A DNA stretch of 64,000 nt, from the NCBI GenBank assembly GCA_028688015.1, contig JAQTZB010000003.1, positions 186,001 to 250,000 of the forward strand. The letters are read 5' to 3'. Made by a program: the position numbers and the translations under genes. Positions 7,971-15,381 of the stretch are shown here, piece after piece. Source of the DNA: Elusimicrobiales bacterium (GTDB lineage Bacteria > Elusimicrobiota > Elusimicrobia > Elusimicrobiales > UBA9959). Below the pieces are notes generated by a model that saw nothing but the letters and a program-made list of their open reading frames with translations, was not told the origin of the DNA and did no database searches. Within the stretch, counting starts at the first letter, position 1. Each line of letters begins with the position of its first letter.

Positions 7971-8528
7971 ATGGCGCAGCAGACCAACCTTCACGCGCTG
8001 ACGCTGGCCGGCATGGACAAATGTCTGCAGCGGCTCGGCCGCAGCTCGGCGGGCAACTGGCGCCTGGCCGGGGTGGAGGTGACCCGCGGCACGCTGGCCG
8101 ACGCCCTGGCCCCCTACGACGGAGTGCAGACGGCCGCCGTCTACATGGTCATGGACGAGCTGCCCCTCACCGGCGTGATGGCGGCCAACCCGGCCGACAT
8201 CGCCGACATCTCCAAAGCTTTCACCGGCCACTCCTTCCCCAGGGGCGCCCGCATAACCCCGGCCGAGGAGGTCATGCTAACCGAGCTCGGCAACATCCTG
8301 ATCAACGTGCTGGTGAACGTGGTCATCAACGCCCTTAAGCGGTCCATGCTGCCGGCGCTGCCGCTGTTCGCGGCCGGCGACGCCGCCGCGCTGGCCGAGG
8401 CCATCCGCGCCCCCGCGGGCCCCTGCCGGCTCGTCGAGGCCCGCGTAGAACTCACCTGCGGCGGCCCCGCCTCTGAGCTCCACCTTTTCGCCCTGCTGCC
8501 GGAGGCCGTAGCCGCCGGCCTGGACTAG
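7971..8528 (+). CDS. CheC-like phosphatase
   Basis: This 185-residue protein has a CheC/CheX/FliY-type fold. The segment EEVMLTELGNILINVLVN (around residues 101-118) carries the ExxN phosphatase motif in helix form. Only one such motif is obvious, whereas CheC usually has two. Expected activity is hydrolysis of the aspartyl phosphate of a CheY-type receiver, most simply the product of the gene directly upstream. No chemoreceptor or flagellar gene is in the window, so the pathway served is unknown. A Rho-independent terminator follows. Confidence 0.75.
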   Translation: MAQQTNLHALTLAGMDKCLQRLGRSSAGNWRLAGVEVTRGTLADALAPYDGVQTAAVYMVMDELPLTGVMAANPADIADISKAFTGHSFPRGARITPAEEVMLTELGNILINVLVNVVINALKRSMLPALPLFAAGDAAALAEAIRAPAGPCRLVEARVELTCGGPASELHLFALLPEAVAAGLD

Positions 8529-8551
8529 CCCGTCCCGGGCGCCGGAAGAAG

Positions 8552-8583
8552 CCGCGGCCCCGCAGTGGCCGCGGTTCTTTTTT
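8552..8583 (+). terminator. Rho-independent terminator after cheY-cheC pair
   Basis: An 8-bp perfect GC stem (CCGCGGCC at 8552-8559 pairing with GGCCGCGG at 8567-8574) with a 7-nt loop is followed by a T-rich run at 8575-8583. Confidence 0.85.
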
Positions 8584-8613
8584 CCTCTCTTTACCCTTCG
8601 CGGCTATTAATAA

Positions 8614-8619
8614 TATTAT
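8614..8619 (+). promoter_or_regulatory. -10 box (TATTAT) 6 nt before the uracil permease start
   Basis: TATTAT ends six bases before the ATG at 8626 and no Shine-Dalgarno sequence lies between, predicting a leaderless transcript for the permease gene. Confidence 0.5.
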
Positions 8620-8625
8620 CTTGAT

Positions 8626-9927
8626 ATGCAGAAAATGTATTACCCTGAAGACAAACTGCCTCTCTCCAGGCTCGTCCCGATGGGCCTGCAGCACGTTGTG
8701 GCCATGTTCGGCGCCACCGTGCTGGCGCCGATCCTGATGGGCTTCAACCCGCAGACGGCCATCTTCTTCTCCGGCGTCGGCACGCTCATCTTCATAGCCG
8801 TCACCCGCGCCAAGGTCCCCAGCTACCTGGGCTCCTCCTTCGCCTTCATCGGCCCGGTGCTGGCCGTCACCGGCGGCCTGGCCGAAAATATCCCGCACGC
8901 GCTGTGCGGCATAGCCGGGGCCGCGCTGCTCTACGCGCTGGCGGCCGCCGCGACCATGAAATACGGCTCCGGGTGGATCGACCGCCTGATGCCGCCCATA
9001 GTGACCGGCGCGGTAGTCGCCATCATCGGCCTGAACCTCTCCTCCTCGGCCGTCTCCAACTTCCTCAACGCCGACTTCCGCCTGGCCACCGGCGAAGACG
9101 CCGTGCGCCTGCTGGTGGCGGGCGCCACCTTCGTGACGGCGGCCGCCGTCTCCATTTACCTGAAGGGCTTTCTCCGGCTGCTGCCCATCCTCACAGGAGT
9201 TGTGGTGGGCTACGCGCTGTCGCTGAGCTTCGGACTGGTAGGGCTGGAGCAGCTGGCGGCCATCCGGGCCGCGGCCTGGGTGGGCCTGCCGCCGTTCACA
9301 GCGCCGGTGTTGAACTGGCAGGCGGTGCTGGTCATCGCCCCGGTCTTCGTGGTGCTGGTGGCCGAGAACAAAGGCCACCTGGAGGCCATAGGCGGCTACA
9401 TGAAGCGCGACATGAACCCGCATTTGGGCCGCGCCTACCTGGGCGACGCCATCGCCTCTTTCGTTTCGGCCCTGGGCGGCGGCACGCCGCAGACCACCTA
9501 CGCCGAGAACATGGGCGTGATGGCCATCACGCGCGTCTTCAGCGTCTATAATTTCATCGCGGCGGCCTGCATCGCGCTGCTGCTGGGCCTGTGCCCCAAG
9601 TTCGGCGCGGTCATCCAGAGCATCCCCAACCCGGTGCTGGGCGGCGTAACGGTGATCCTCTACGGCCTGATCGCCGTGATGGGCATCAAGATCTGGCTAG
9701 ACGCCAAAGTGGATTTTTGCTCGCACAAGAACCTGATCATCGCGGGCTCTTCGATCATCGTGGCCACAGGGCTGGGAGTAAAGGGCTTTACCGTCGGCGG
9801 TATTAATATCGCCGGGATCGCTTTCGGCACGGTGCTGGCCGTGGCGCTTAACCTGGCGCTTTCGTTCGGCGGCGCCGAAGACCCCCAGGACGACGCGGCC
9901 TGCGCCTGTGTGCCGATCAAGAAATAA
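8626..9927 (+). CDS. uraA: Uracil/xanthine permease (NCS2 family)
   Basis: This 433-residue integral membrane protein of the nucleobase-cation symporter-2 family has about 14 hydrophobic segments. Visible family features are GLQHVVAMFGATVLAP near the N-terminus, the VAENKGH segment (UraA Glu in the substrate site) around residue 245, and GGGTPQTTYAENMGVMAITRVFS around residue 285-307, the NCS2 signature. The close match to UraA/PyrP suggests uracil as substrate. De novo pyrimidine genes pyrE, pyrF, pyrD and pyrC are elsewhere in the window, so this would be the salvage route. The stop lies 8 nt before the glpT start. Confidence 0.9.
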   Translation: MQKMYYPEDKLPLSRLVPMGLQHVVAMFGATVLAPILMGFNPQTAIFFSGVGTLIFIAVTRAKVPSYLGSSFAFIGPVLAVTGGLAENIPHALCGIAGAALLYALAAAATMKYGSGWIDRLMPPIVTGAVVAIIGLNLSSSAVSNFLNADFRLATGEDAVRLLVAGATFVTAAAVSIYLKGFLRLLPILTGVVVGYALSLSFGLVGLEQLAAIRAAAWVGLPPFTAPVLNWQAVLVIAPVFVVLVAENKGHLEAIGGYMKRDMNPHLGRAYLGDAIASFVSALGGGTPQTTYAENMGVMAITRVFSVYNFIAAACIALLLGLCPKFGAVIQSIPNPVLGGVTVILYGLIAVMGIKIWLDAKVDFCSHKNLIIAGSSIIVATGLGVKGFTVGGINIAGIAFGTVLAVALNLALSFGGAEDPQDDAACACVPIKK

Positions 9928-9935
9928 AGGATCAA

Positions 9936-11309
9936 ATGCTAAACGAACTGCTTTCCATCTACAAGCCGGCTCCGCACATAGAGCGCCTGCCCAAAGAACA
10001 GCACGCCGCGCGCTACAAGGCCCTGCGGTGGCAGATGATGCTGTCCATCTTCTTCGGCTACGCCGGGTTCTACCTGGTGCGCAAGAACTTCTCGCTCGCC
10101 AAACCCTACCTGATAAACCTCTACGGCTTCTCCAAGGGCGACGTGGGCCTGATAGCCACCGGCCTGGCCGTGGCCTACGGGCTGAGCAAGTTCGTGATGG
10201 GCAATGTCTCGGACCGCTCCAACCCGCGCTACTTCATGGCCACCGGCCTGATCCTGTCGGGCGCCATCAACCTGCTTTTTCCGACGCTGGTGGGCTCGCT
10301 CTGGGCCATGTTCGCGCTTTGGTTCGCCAACGGCTGGGCTCAAGGCATGGGCTGGGCGCCTTGCGCGCGCACGCTGACGCACTGGTTCTCCGACGACGAG
10401 CGCGGCACCAAGTTCGCCGTCTGGAACCTGGCGCACAACATAGGCGGCGGCATAGTGGCCCCCATCATCAACGGGGTCCTGGCCCTGGCGGCCATCCTGG
10501 GCCTGCTGGCCATAGCCGGCGACGGCAAGCTGCCGTTCTACCTGATCTTCTACGTGCCGGCGCTGATGGCCATCGCGATGGGAGTGCTTATTATCATCTT
10601 TCTGCGCGACACGCCGCAGAGCTGCGGCCTGCCTTCCATAGAGGAACACACCGGCGACAACCCGGACACCGGCGTGGCGGACCCGGAGCGGGAGATGACG
10701 GCGAAGGAGATCTTCTTCGAGCACGTGCTGAATAACAAGCCGCTGTGGATCATCGCCTTCGCCAATATCTTCGTCTACGTGATCCGCTACGGCGTGCTGG
10801 ACTGGGCGCCTACTTACCTCACGCAGGTGAAGGCCTGCCCGGCCGACACTGCGCGCTGGCAGTTCTTCCTGTACGAGTGGGCGGGCATCCCGGGCACGCT
10901 GCTGGCCGGCTGGGCGTCGGACAAGTACTTCCACGGGCGGCGCGGGCCGGTGTCGGTGATCTACATGCTGTTCGTGACGGTGGCGGTCTACGTCTACTGG
11001 CAGAACCCGGCGGGGCGCTTCTGGGTGGACTCGCTGTCGCTGGGCGTGATAGGCTTTTTGATCTACGGGCCGGTGATGCTGATAGGCGTGAGCGCGGTGG
11101 ACATGGTGCCCAAGAAGGCGGCGGGCACGGCGGCGGGCTTCACGGGCTTTTTCGGCTATATGTTCGGGGCGGTGATAGCGGAGGTTGGGATGGGGCGGGT
11201 GGTGGACCGCTGGGGCTGGGACGGCGGCTTCAAGATGCTGCTGGTCTCCTGCGTGCTGGCCATCGCGCTGCTGGCGCTGACCTGGAAAAAGCACCACGAG
11301 AAGGATTAG
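9936..11309 (+). CDS. glpT: Glycerol-3-phosphate:phosphate antiporter family MFS transporter
   Basis: This 457-residue MFS protein of the organophosphate:phosphate antiporter family (GlpT/UhpT/UhpC) has 12 predicted membrane segments. FYLVRKNFSLAKPYL carries the helix-1 Arg that binds phosphate, DRSNPRYFMATGLI is the cytoplasmic loop signature, and GMGWAPCARTLTHWFSDDERG with WNLAHNIGGG matches GlpT closely. The product would import glycerol-3-phosphate in exchange for Pi. It starts 8 nt after uraA. A glycerophosphodiesterase that could supply G3P in the periplasm is encoded at 15.4 kb. The DNA after the gene carries repeat element copy A. Confidence 0.88.
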   Translation: MLNELLSIYKPAPHIERLPKEQHAARYKALRWQMMLSIFFGYAGFYLVRKNFSLAKPYLINLYGFSKGDVGLIATGLAVAYGLSKFVMGNVSDRSNPRYFMATGLILSGAINLLFPTLVGSLWAMFALWFANGWAQGMGWAPCARTLTHWFSDDERGTKFAVWNLAHNIGGGIVAPIINGVLALAAILGLLAIAGDGKLPFYLIFYVPALMAIAMGVLIIIFLRDTPQSCGLPSIEEHTGDNPDTGVADPEREMTAKEIFFEHVLNNKPLWIIAFANIFVYVIRYGVLDWAPTYLTQVKACPADTARWQFFLYEWAGIPGTLLAGWASDKYFHGRRGPVSVIYMLFVTVAVYVYWQNPAGRFWVDSLSLGVIGFLIYGPVMLIGVSAVDMVPKKAAGTAAGFTGFFGYMFGAVIAEVGMGRVVDRWGWDGGFKMLLVSCVLAIALLALTWKKHHEKD

Positions 11310-11343
11310 ACAAGGTCTTCGCACAGCGCAGGGCCTGCCGGAA

Positions 11344-11447
11344 GGGCCGGAACGCAAAACGCGCTCGGCCACACCGTGGCCTCGCTCATCATTCGGGCTC
11401 GGCGCTATGCAAGCCTCGCCCTCATGACGGTTTTGCTAATCCGGCCC
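11344..11447 (+). repeat. Dispersed palindromic repeat, copy A
   Basis: This 104-bp unit lies between glpT and the hydrolase gene. It is bounded by imperfect terminal inverted repeats (GGGCCGGA at the left, TCCGGCCC at the right, extending into CGCAAAAC and GTTTTGC) and contains an internal hairpin with GGCCA and TGGCC arms. It is a near match, on the opposite strand, to copy B at 48520-48624, and its core is shared with copy C at 37067-37198. A reading frame runs through it, but it is simply an extension of the hydrolase frame upstream of the true start. Confidence 0.8.
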
Positions 11448-11491
11448 TCCCGTCAAGCCCTGAAATTCACACAGCCATAGGAAACCTTCAT

Positions 11492-12202
11492 ATGCGCTTT
11501 ATTTTTTTATTCGCCAGCCTTCTATTTACCCCTTCGGCACAAGCCGGGCAGGAAACTGTAACTTTCACTACTAAGGACGGGTGTAAGATAGAGGCTTTCT
11601 ATATGAAGCCGGCGTCGGGGGCTTTGGTGTTTGTTAATGTGCACGGGTTGGGGTCGGACAAGAACGAGTGGGGCGGTTTTCAGAAGGACCTGGCGGCGCG
11701 CGGATACGGCTGGCTTTCCATCGATCTGCGCGGGCACGGGGGCAGCCGGAGCTGCGGCGGGAAGAAAGCGGATTACAGAACCTTCACTAAAGCGGACTGG
11801 GCGGCCGCCTCGCGCGACATCGAGGCGGCGGCAGGCTGGCTGAAGAAAAAGAAAATATCGAAGATGGTCTTTTGCGGCGCCAGCGTCGGGGCCAACCTGG
11901 CGCTCAAGGCCGCGGCCGAGGGAACCGTGAAACCGGCGGCGGTAGTGCTGCTTTCGCCGGGCCTGGATTACGCCGGGGTAAAGCCGGAGTTCTATCTGGC
12001 TAAAGCGCCTAAGCGGCTGCTGTTCGCCGCGGCGGAGGACGATCCTTACGCCTGGCAGAGCGCTGCGGCCCTGAGCCGGCTCGCCGCCCGGAGCGGGCTC
12101 TCCGCCTCGGCCGTCGACGGCGGCAGCGGCCACGGCGTCAACATGTTCAAATCTCCCGCCACCGCGGACAAAGTGCTGGACTGGGCCGGCCGCCTACCCT
12201 GA
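11492..12202 (+). CDS. Exported alpha/beta hydrolase
   Basis: This 236-residue serine hydrolase has a signal peptide (MRFIFLFASLLFTPSAQAG). The nucleophile elbow is GASVGAN with Ser131, the likely acid is Asp183 or Asp184 (AAEDDP), and the catalytic His is His214 (GSGHG). The HGLGSDKNEWGGF segment provides the oxyanion loop. The frame remains open upstream to 10745, but that portion overlaps glpT in another frame and the repeat element, and the ATG at 11492 starts exactly at the signal peptide. The substrate is unknown; small esters or acyl groups are typical for the fold. Confidence 0.8.
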   Translation: MRFIFLFASLLFTPSAQAGQETVTFTTKDGCKIEAFYMKPASGALVFVNVHGLGSDKNEWGGFQKDLAARGYGWLSIDLRGHGGSRSCGGKKADYRTFTKADWAAASRDIEAAAGWLKKKKISKMVFCGASVGANLALKAAAEGTVKPAAVVLLSPGLDYAGVKPEFYLAKAPKRLLFAAAEDDPYAWQSAAALSRLAARSGLSASAVDGGSGHGVNMFKSPATADKVLDWAGRLP

Positions 12203-12227
12203 ACCGCATAAAGGTTCCCGCGCAAAA

Positions 12228-12263
12228 CAAAAAAAGGCCCCGCCTGCGCGGGGCCTTTTTTTT
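12228..12263. terminator. Bidirectional terminator
   Basis: A stem AAAGGCCCCGC/GCGGGGCCTTT with a short loop is flanked by an A-run on the left and a T-run on the right. It serves the convergent hydrolase (+) and peroxiredoxin (-) genes. Confidence 0.9.
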
Positions 12264-12275
12264 ACGGCCTGCTTT

Positions 12276-13031
12276 TTAATTCTTCTTGTCGCTCCTGGGC
12301 TCGTCCTTGGGCAACTGCTTGAAGCACATGAACCAGTCGTTGCAGTGATAGCCGCCAGCGGTTTGGCTCTCCACGCGCTCTTTGGCCCCGCCGCAGGAAC
12401 CGGGTGGAGGCACTATCACCTCATCGCCGGGGCGCCAGTCGGCGGGCGTTGCCACTTTGTATTTGTCGGCGGTCTGCATGGCTACCAGCAGGCGCTTTAT
12501 CTCGTCGAAATTACGCCCGTTGGACAGCGGGTAATAGATGAGGGCGCGGATCTTGCCCACGGGGTCTATGAAGAACACCGCGCGCACGGCCTTAGTGTCG
12601 GAGGCGTTGGCCTGCACCATGCCGTACTTCTTGGCCACGTCCATTTTTATGTCCGCTATCAGCGGGAACGTGACCTCCATGTTCTTCATATCCTTGTACT
12701 GTATCTTCTCCTTAATGGTGCGCAGCCAGGCCACATGGCTGTAGATGCTGTCTATGGACAGCCCTACCACCTCGGTGTTGAGCGCCTTGAATTCGGGCAT
12801 CATCTTGGCGAAGGTCATGAACTCCGTGGTGCATACGGGCGTGAAGTCAGCCGGATGGCTGAACAGGATGGCCCATTTGCCTTTGTAGTCCGCAGGGAAG
12901 TTGATGGTCCCCTGGGTGGTCTCGGCCGTAAAGGCCGGGGCGTCGTCGCCGATAAGCGGCACGCCCTCCGCGAACAGCGGCTGAGCAGCGAACATTGCCG
13001 CGAGCAGCGGCAGTACTATCAGTTTTTTCAT
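12276..13031 (-). CDS. Exported 1-Cys-type peroxiredoxin (Prx6-like) with extra C-terminal cysteines
   Basis: This 251-residue thiol peroxidase has a signal peptide (MKKLIVLPLLAAMFAAQPLFA). The peroxidatic Cys67 lies in HPADFTPVCTTE (PxxxTxxC). The long C-terminal arm, as in Prx6/archaeal peroxiredoxins, ends with CNDWFMCFK, and there are further cysteines at 213, 230 and 236 that could act as resolving thiols. Export is unusual for this subfamily and implies periplasmic peroxide defence, with reductant perhaps supplied through the CcdA-type thiol transporter encoded at 50.8 kb. The ATG at 13031 is preferred to an upstream in-frame start because it has a GGGGAG ribosome-binding site and begins the signal peptide. 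Confidence 0.88.
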   Translation of the reverse strand: MKKLIVLPLLAAMFAAQPLFAEGVPLIGDDAPAFTAETTQGTINFPADYKGKWAILFSHPADFTPVCTTEFMTFAKMMPEFKALNTEVVGLSIDSIYSHVAWLRTIKEKIQYKDMKNMEVTFPLIADIKMDVAKKYGMVQANASDTKAVRAVFFIDPVGKIRALIYYPLSNGRNFDEIKRLLVAMQTADKYKVATPADWRPGDEVIVPPPGSCGGAKERVESQTAGGYHCNDWFMCFKQLPKDEPRSDKKN

Positions 13032-13044
13032 TTTATTCTCCCCT

Positions 13045-13067
13045 TTTTGGCGCTTGGTGCGCCAAAA
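13045..13067 (-). promoter_or_regulatory. Inverted repeat between promoter and start of peroxiredoxin gene
   Basis: TTTTGGCGC and GCGCCAAAA form perfect 9-bp arms around a TTGGT centre, just upstream of the ribosome-binding site. An extended -10-like TGGTATATT (minus strand) lies a few bases further upstream. This could be a repressor operator or a 5'-leader hairpin controlling the peroxiredoxin. The rest of the 240-bp gap holds the terminator of the upstream gene. Confidence 0.55.
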
Positions 13068-13181
13068 GTAATATACCAATTTTCCCGGATTACCAGGTGC
13101 TAAAATTTAGATGCGCGACGGAACAGGAAGTTTCAGGAGCGGCGGTTAAAAAAAGGGGAGGAGATAAGCCTGGCGCCGCTG

Positions 13182-13227
13182 AAAAAAACTGCGGGGACTA
13201 ATGGGCAGTAGTCGTCGCTTTCCCCGC
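13182..13227 (-). terminator. Rho-independent terminator after exported orphan gene
   Basis: On the minus strand GCGGGGA (13221-13227) pairs with TCCCCGC (13191-13197) and is followed by a 7-base T-run (13182-13188). It terminates the minus-strand tatD-tcdA-orphan operon. Confidence 0.75.
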
Positions 13228-13271
13228 CTCTTCGGACCTGCTGCGGTAAGGTTTTCAGTAGCGCACGGCGG

Positions 13272-13823
13272 CTAGGGTTTCGGCGGGCGTTTGGCGCGCA
13301 GGGGCTTTTCGCCGGCGTTGAGCAGGGGAACGGCGGACGGCGGGGGCTCTGCCTTCGCTGGTTCGGCCGCCTGGCCGCGCGGGGTTTTCCTGCCTATAGT
13401 GCCGCGCAGTTCGTCATGCTTGTGAGAGACTATGAGTTCCAGCGCGGCCGTGCCTGGGCGCGTCTCGGCTATCACGCTGAGGTCGGCGCCGTCCACGTAA
13501 AATACTACGCCGCCGCCGGGGCGGGGGCAGAACTCCGGCACGCGCAGCGGCGCGCCGGAGGCGTTGAGCCGCACGGACCAGCAGCCGGCTTTGCCCGGCT
13601 CGAAGGAAAAAGTACCGCGCGAGGCCTTGCCCTCCGGCGGCACTACGCTGTAGGAGCCATAATAGGACTTATTGAGGCCGGAGACGGTCAGGGTGACCTT
13701 GTAGTTGCCCCTGAAGCCCCGCAGGTGCCCACTCCAGAAACCAGTATAGTCGCCCAGGCCGGCGGCGGCCGCAGAGGCGGCGAACAGGGCGGCGAAGGCG
13801 AGCCCCATGGCGGCGCGCTTCAC
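13272..13823 (-). CDS. Exported protein of unknown function
   Basis: This 183-residue protein has a signal peptide (MKRAAMGLAFAALFAASAAAAG) and a beta-rich body (GDYTGFWSGHLRGFRGNYKVTLTV, YYGSYSV) with two cysteines, followed by a Pro/Ala/Lys-rich tail (residues 150-183). I recognise no family. The GTG start overlaps the tcdA stop (GTGA), so it is probably translated from the same mRNA as tcdA and tatD. A terminator follows at 13182-13227. Confidence 0.7.
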   Translation of the reverse strand: MKRAAMGLAFAALFAASAAAAGLGDYTGFWSGHLRGFRGNYKVTLTVSGLNKSYYGSYSVVPPEGKASRGTFSFEPGKAGCWSVRLNASGAPLRVPEFCPRPGGGVVFYVDGADLSVIAETRPGTAALELIVSHKHDELRGTIGRKTPRGQAAEPAKAEPPPSAVPLLNAGEKPLRAKRPPKP

Positions 13824-14569
13824 CGGGCTTCTTCCCCTGCGAGCAGTTTGATGGCGGCGTTGGCCAGGGTGAGGCCGAAGATGCCGGTCAGCGTGGGCAG
13901 GCTGCCCAGCGCGGCGCGGCGGCGGCCCTGCTCGTGGAATTCTGTTTCCGGGTCCACCTGCCGGCGCTTGCGCAGCTCGCCCACCGGCTCCAGGGAATAG
14001 ACGCAGGTGAAATCCAGGTGAGTGCCGCTTTTGCGCAGCAAATTGCGCACCTTGGCGGCCAGCGGGCAGCCTATCACTTCCCTGATCGGGCCCACGCGCA
14101 CGGCCGCCGGGTCGGTGCGCAGCGCGGCGCCCATGGATGCCAGCAGCGGCAGGCCGCTCTTCACCGTAGCGGCTATCAACCCGGCCTTAGGGCCGAGGGA
14201 ATCTATGGCGTCTATCACCAGGTCCGGTTTGCCCTCGAGGATAGCCGGGAAGGTGGCCTCGTCGGCGAAGAGGTTCAGCTTTTCCACGCGGCAGTGCGGG
14301 TTGATGTCGAGCACGCGCTCGGCCGCGAGGTCGGCCTTGTGGCGGCCCAGGGTGGAACCCAGCGCGTAGAGCTGGCGGTTGATGTTGCTGGCGCGCACCA
14401 CGTCGAAGTCCACCAGCCGCAGCCGGCCCACGCCGGAGCGGGCGAGGCCCTCCACGGCGTAGCTGCCCACGGCGCCCAGCCCCACCACGGTCACGAAAGA
14501 TTTCTTGAGACGCTCCAGCCTTTCCTCGCCGAGCATCAGCCTGATGCGCGCCAGTCTGTCTTCGGTCAT
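13820..14569 (-). CDS. tcdA: tRNA threonylcarbamoyladenosine dehydratase
   Basis: This 249-residue ThiF/MoeB/E1-like enzyme performs ATP-dependent cyclisation of t6A37 to ct6A37 in tRNAs decoding ANN codons. The nucleotide-binding loop is VTVVGLGAVGSYAVEGLARSG, with DFDVVRASNINRQ (the Arg finger and ATP-binding Asp) and DAIDSLGPKAGLI typical of TcdA (CsdL). The C-terminal TCVYSLEPVGELRKR also fits. It overlaps tatD upstream by 4 nt (ATGA) and the exported orphan downstream by 4 nt. Confidence 0.9.
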   Translation of the reverse strand: MTEDRLARIRLMLGEERLERLKKSFVTVVGLGAVGSYAVEGLARSGVGRLRLVDFDVVRASNINRQLYALGSTLGRHKADLAAERVLDINPHCRVEKLNLFADEATFPAILEGKPDLVIDAIDSLGPKAGLIAATVKSGLPLLASMGAALRTDPAAVRVGPIREVIGCPLAAKVRNLLRKSGTHLDFTCVYSLEPVGELRKRRQVDPETEFHEQGRRRAALGSLPTLTGIFGLTLANAAIKLLAGEEAR

Positions 14570-15291
14570 TTAAGCTCCCCTATGAATCTCAGCCCGTTGG
14601 CGTAAGTGAGGGCGGCCAGTTCTTCCGCCGGGCGGTCCAGCAGCCCGGCAGCGGCCGCCGCCACTTCGATTACGGCCGCCGGCCCGGCGCCGCGCTCCGG
14701 GGCTTCGGTCTCTAACAGCAGCCTGTCCTGCGGCACGGCCGCCAGCGCGGCGCGCAGGCGCGCCCGGGCCGGATCCTGTATTTCAGCGCCGAAAGAAAAA
14801 TAGCCGCCCAGCGCCGCAAGATCTTTGACCAGCTCCGGGGAGCCGCCGTAGGCGTGCAGCATGAAGCGGTCCGGCCGCGCCGCCTTAAGCAGCTCGAGCA
14901 GGCGGCCCCAACTTTTCACGCAATGCAGCACGGCCGGCCGGCCGAAGCGCGCCGCCAGTTCCAATTGCGCCGCGAAATTTTCCTCATGCCCCGGCAAGCC
15001 CTTCACGCCGTCGAGCCCTATCTCCCCGACGCAGCAGGGGACCCTGCGGACGAACTCTTCCAGCTTCTGCAGCCAGCCTTCTTCGGCCGTCAGCCAGGGA
15101 TGCAGGCCAAAGCAGGGCTTTACCCGTGCGTCGCGCCCGGCCAACTCCAGCACGCGGCCCCAGTCTTCGGGGCAGGTGCCGCAGCAGAGCATGCCTTCCA
15201 CGCCCGCCTCCGCGGCGGCGCGCAGGGCGGCGCCCAGCCCGTCTTCGGACGGGAAATCCTGCAGGTGGTCGTGCGCGTCGAAATACTTCAC
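14566..15291 (-). CDS. tatD: TatD family metal-dependent hydrolase
   Basis: This 241-residue amidohydrolase-fold protein has the metal-binding His7 and His9 (DAHDHLQDF), GEIGLDGVKGLPGHEENF with the bridging Glu, HCVKSWGRLLELL and MLHAYGGSPELVKDLAALG, as in TatD/YcfH nucleases (3'-5' exonuclease or D-aminoacyl-tRNA related activities). It is slightly shorter than the usual 260. The GTG start lies 6 nt after a TAAACT -10 box, with no Shine-Dalgarno sequence. The stop overlaps the tcdA ATG. Confidence 0.85.
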   Translation of the reverse strand: MKYFDAHDHLQDFPSEDGLGAALRAAAEAGVEGMLCCGTCPEDWGRVLELAGRDARVKPCFGLHPWLTAEEGWLQKLEEFVRRVPCCVGEIGLDGVKGLPGHEENFAAQLELAARFGRPAVLHCVKSWGRLLELLKAARPDRFMLHAYGGSPELVKDLAALGGYFSFGAEIQDPARARLRAALAAVPQDRLLLETEAPERGAGPAAVIEVAAAAAGLLDRPAEELAALTYANGLRFIGELK

Positions 15292-15297
15292 CAGGAA

Positions 15298-15303
15298 AGT
15301 TTA
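15298..15303 (-). promoter_or_regulatory. -10 box (TAAACT) 6 nt before the tatD GTG start
   Basis: On the minus strand TAAACT is followed by exactly six bases and then the GTG at 15291. This spacing predicts a leaderless transcript for tatD-tcdA. Confidence 0.45.
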
Positions 15304-15381
15304 CACCATAAGGCCGCGCCCAGGCAAAGCGCTCTTTGCCCGCGCGGCGGTCAATATCCTATCATTGAAGCCGGAGGGACC

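Noticed and set aside
10745..11491. A 5' extension of the hydrolase frame to 485 codons
   Set aside because: The extension overlaps glpT out of frame and repeat copy A. The signal peptide begins at the ATG at 11492.
13104..13271. A possible riboswitch or small RNA in the gap upstream of the peroxiredoxin
   Set aside because: The only clear structure is a GC stem followed by a minus-strand T-run, explained by a terminator for the upstream gene.
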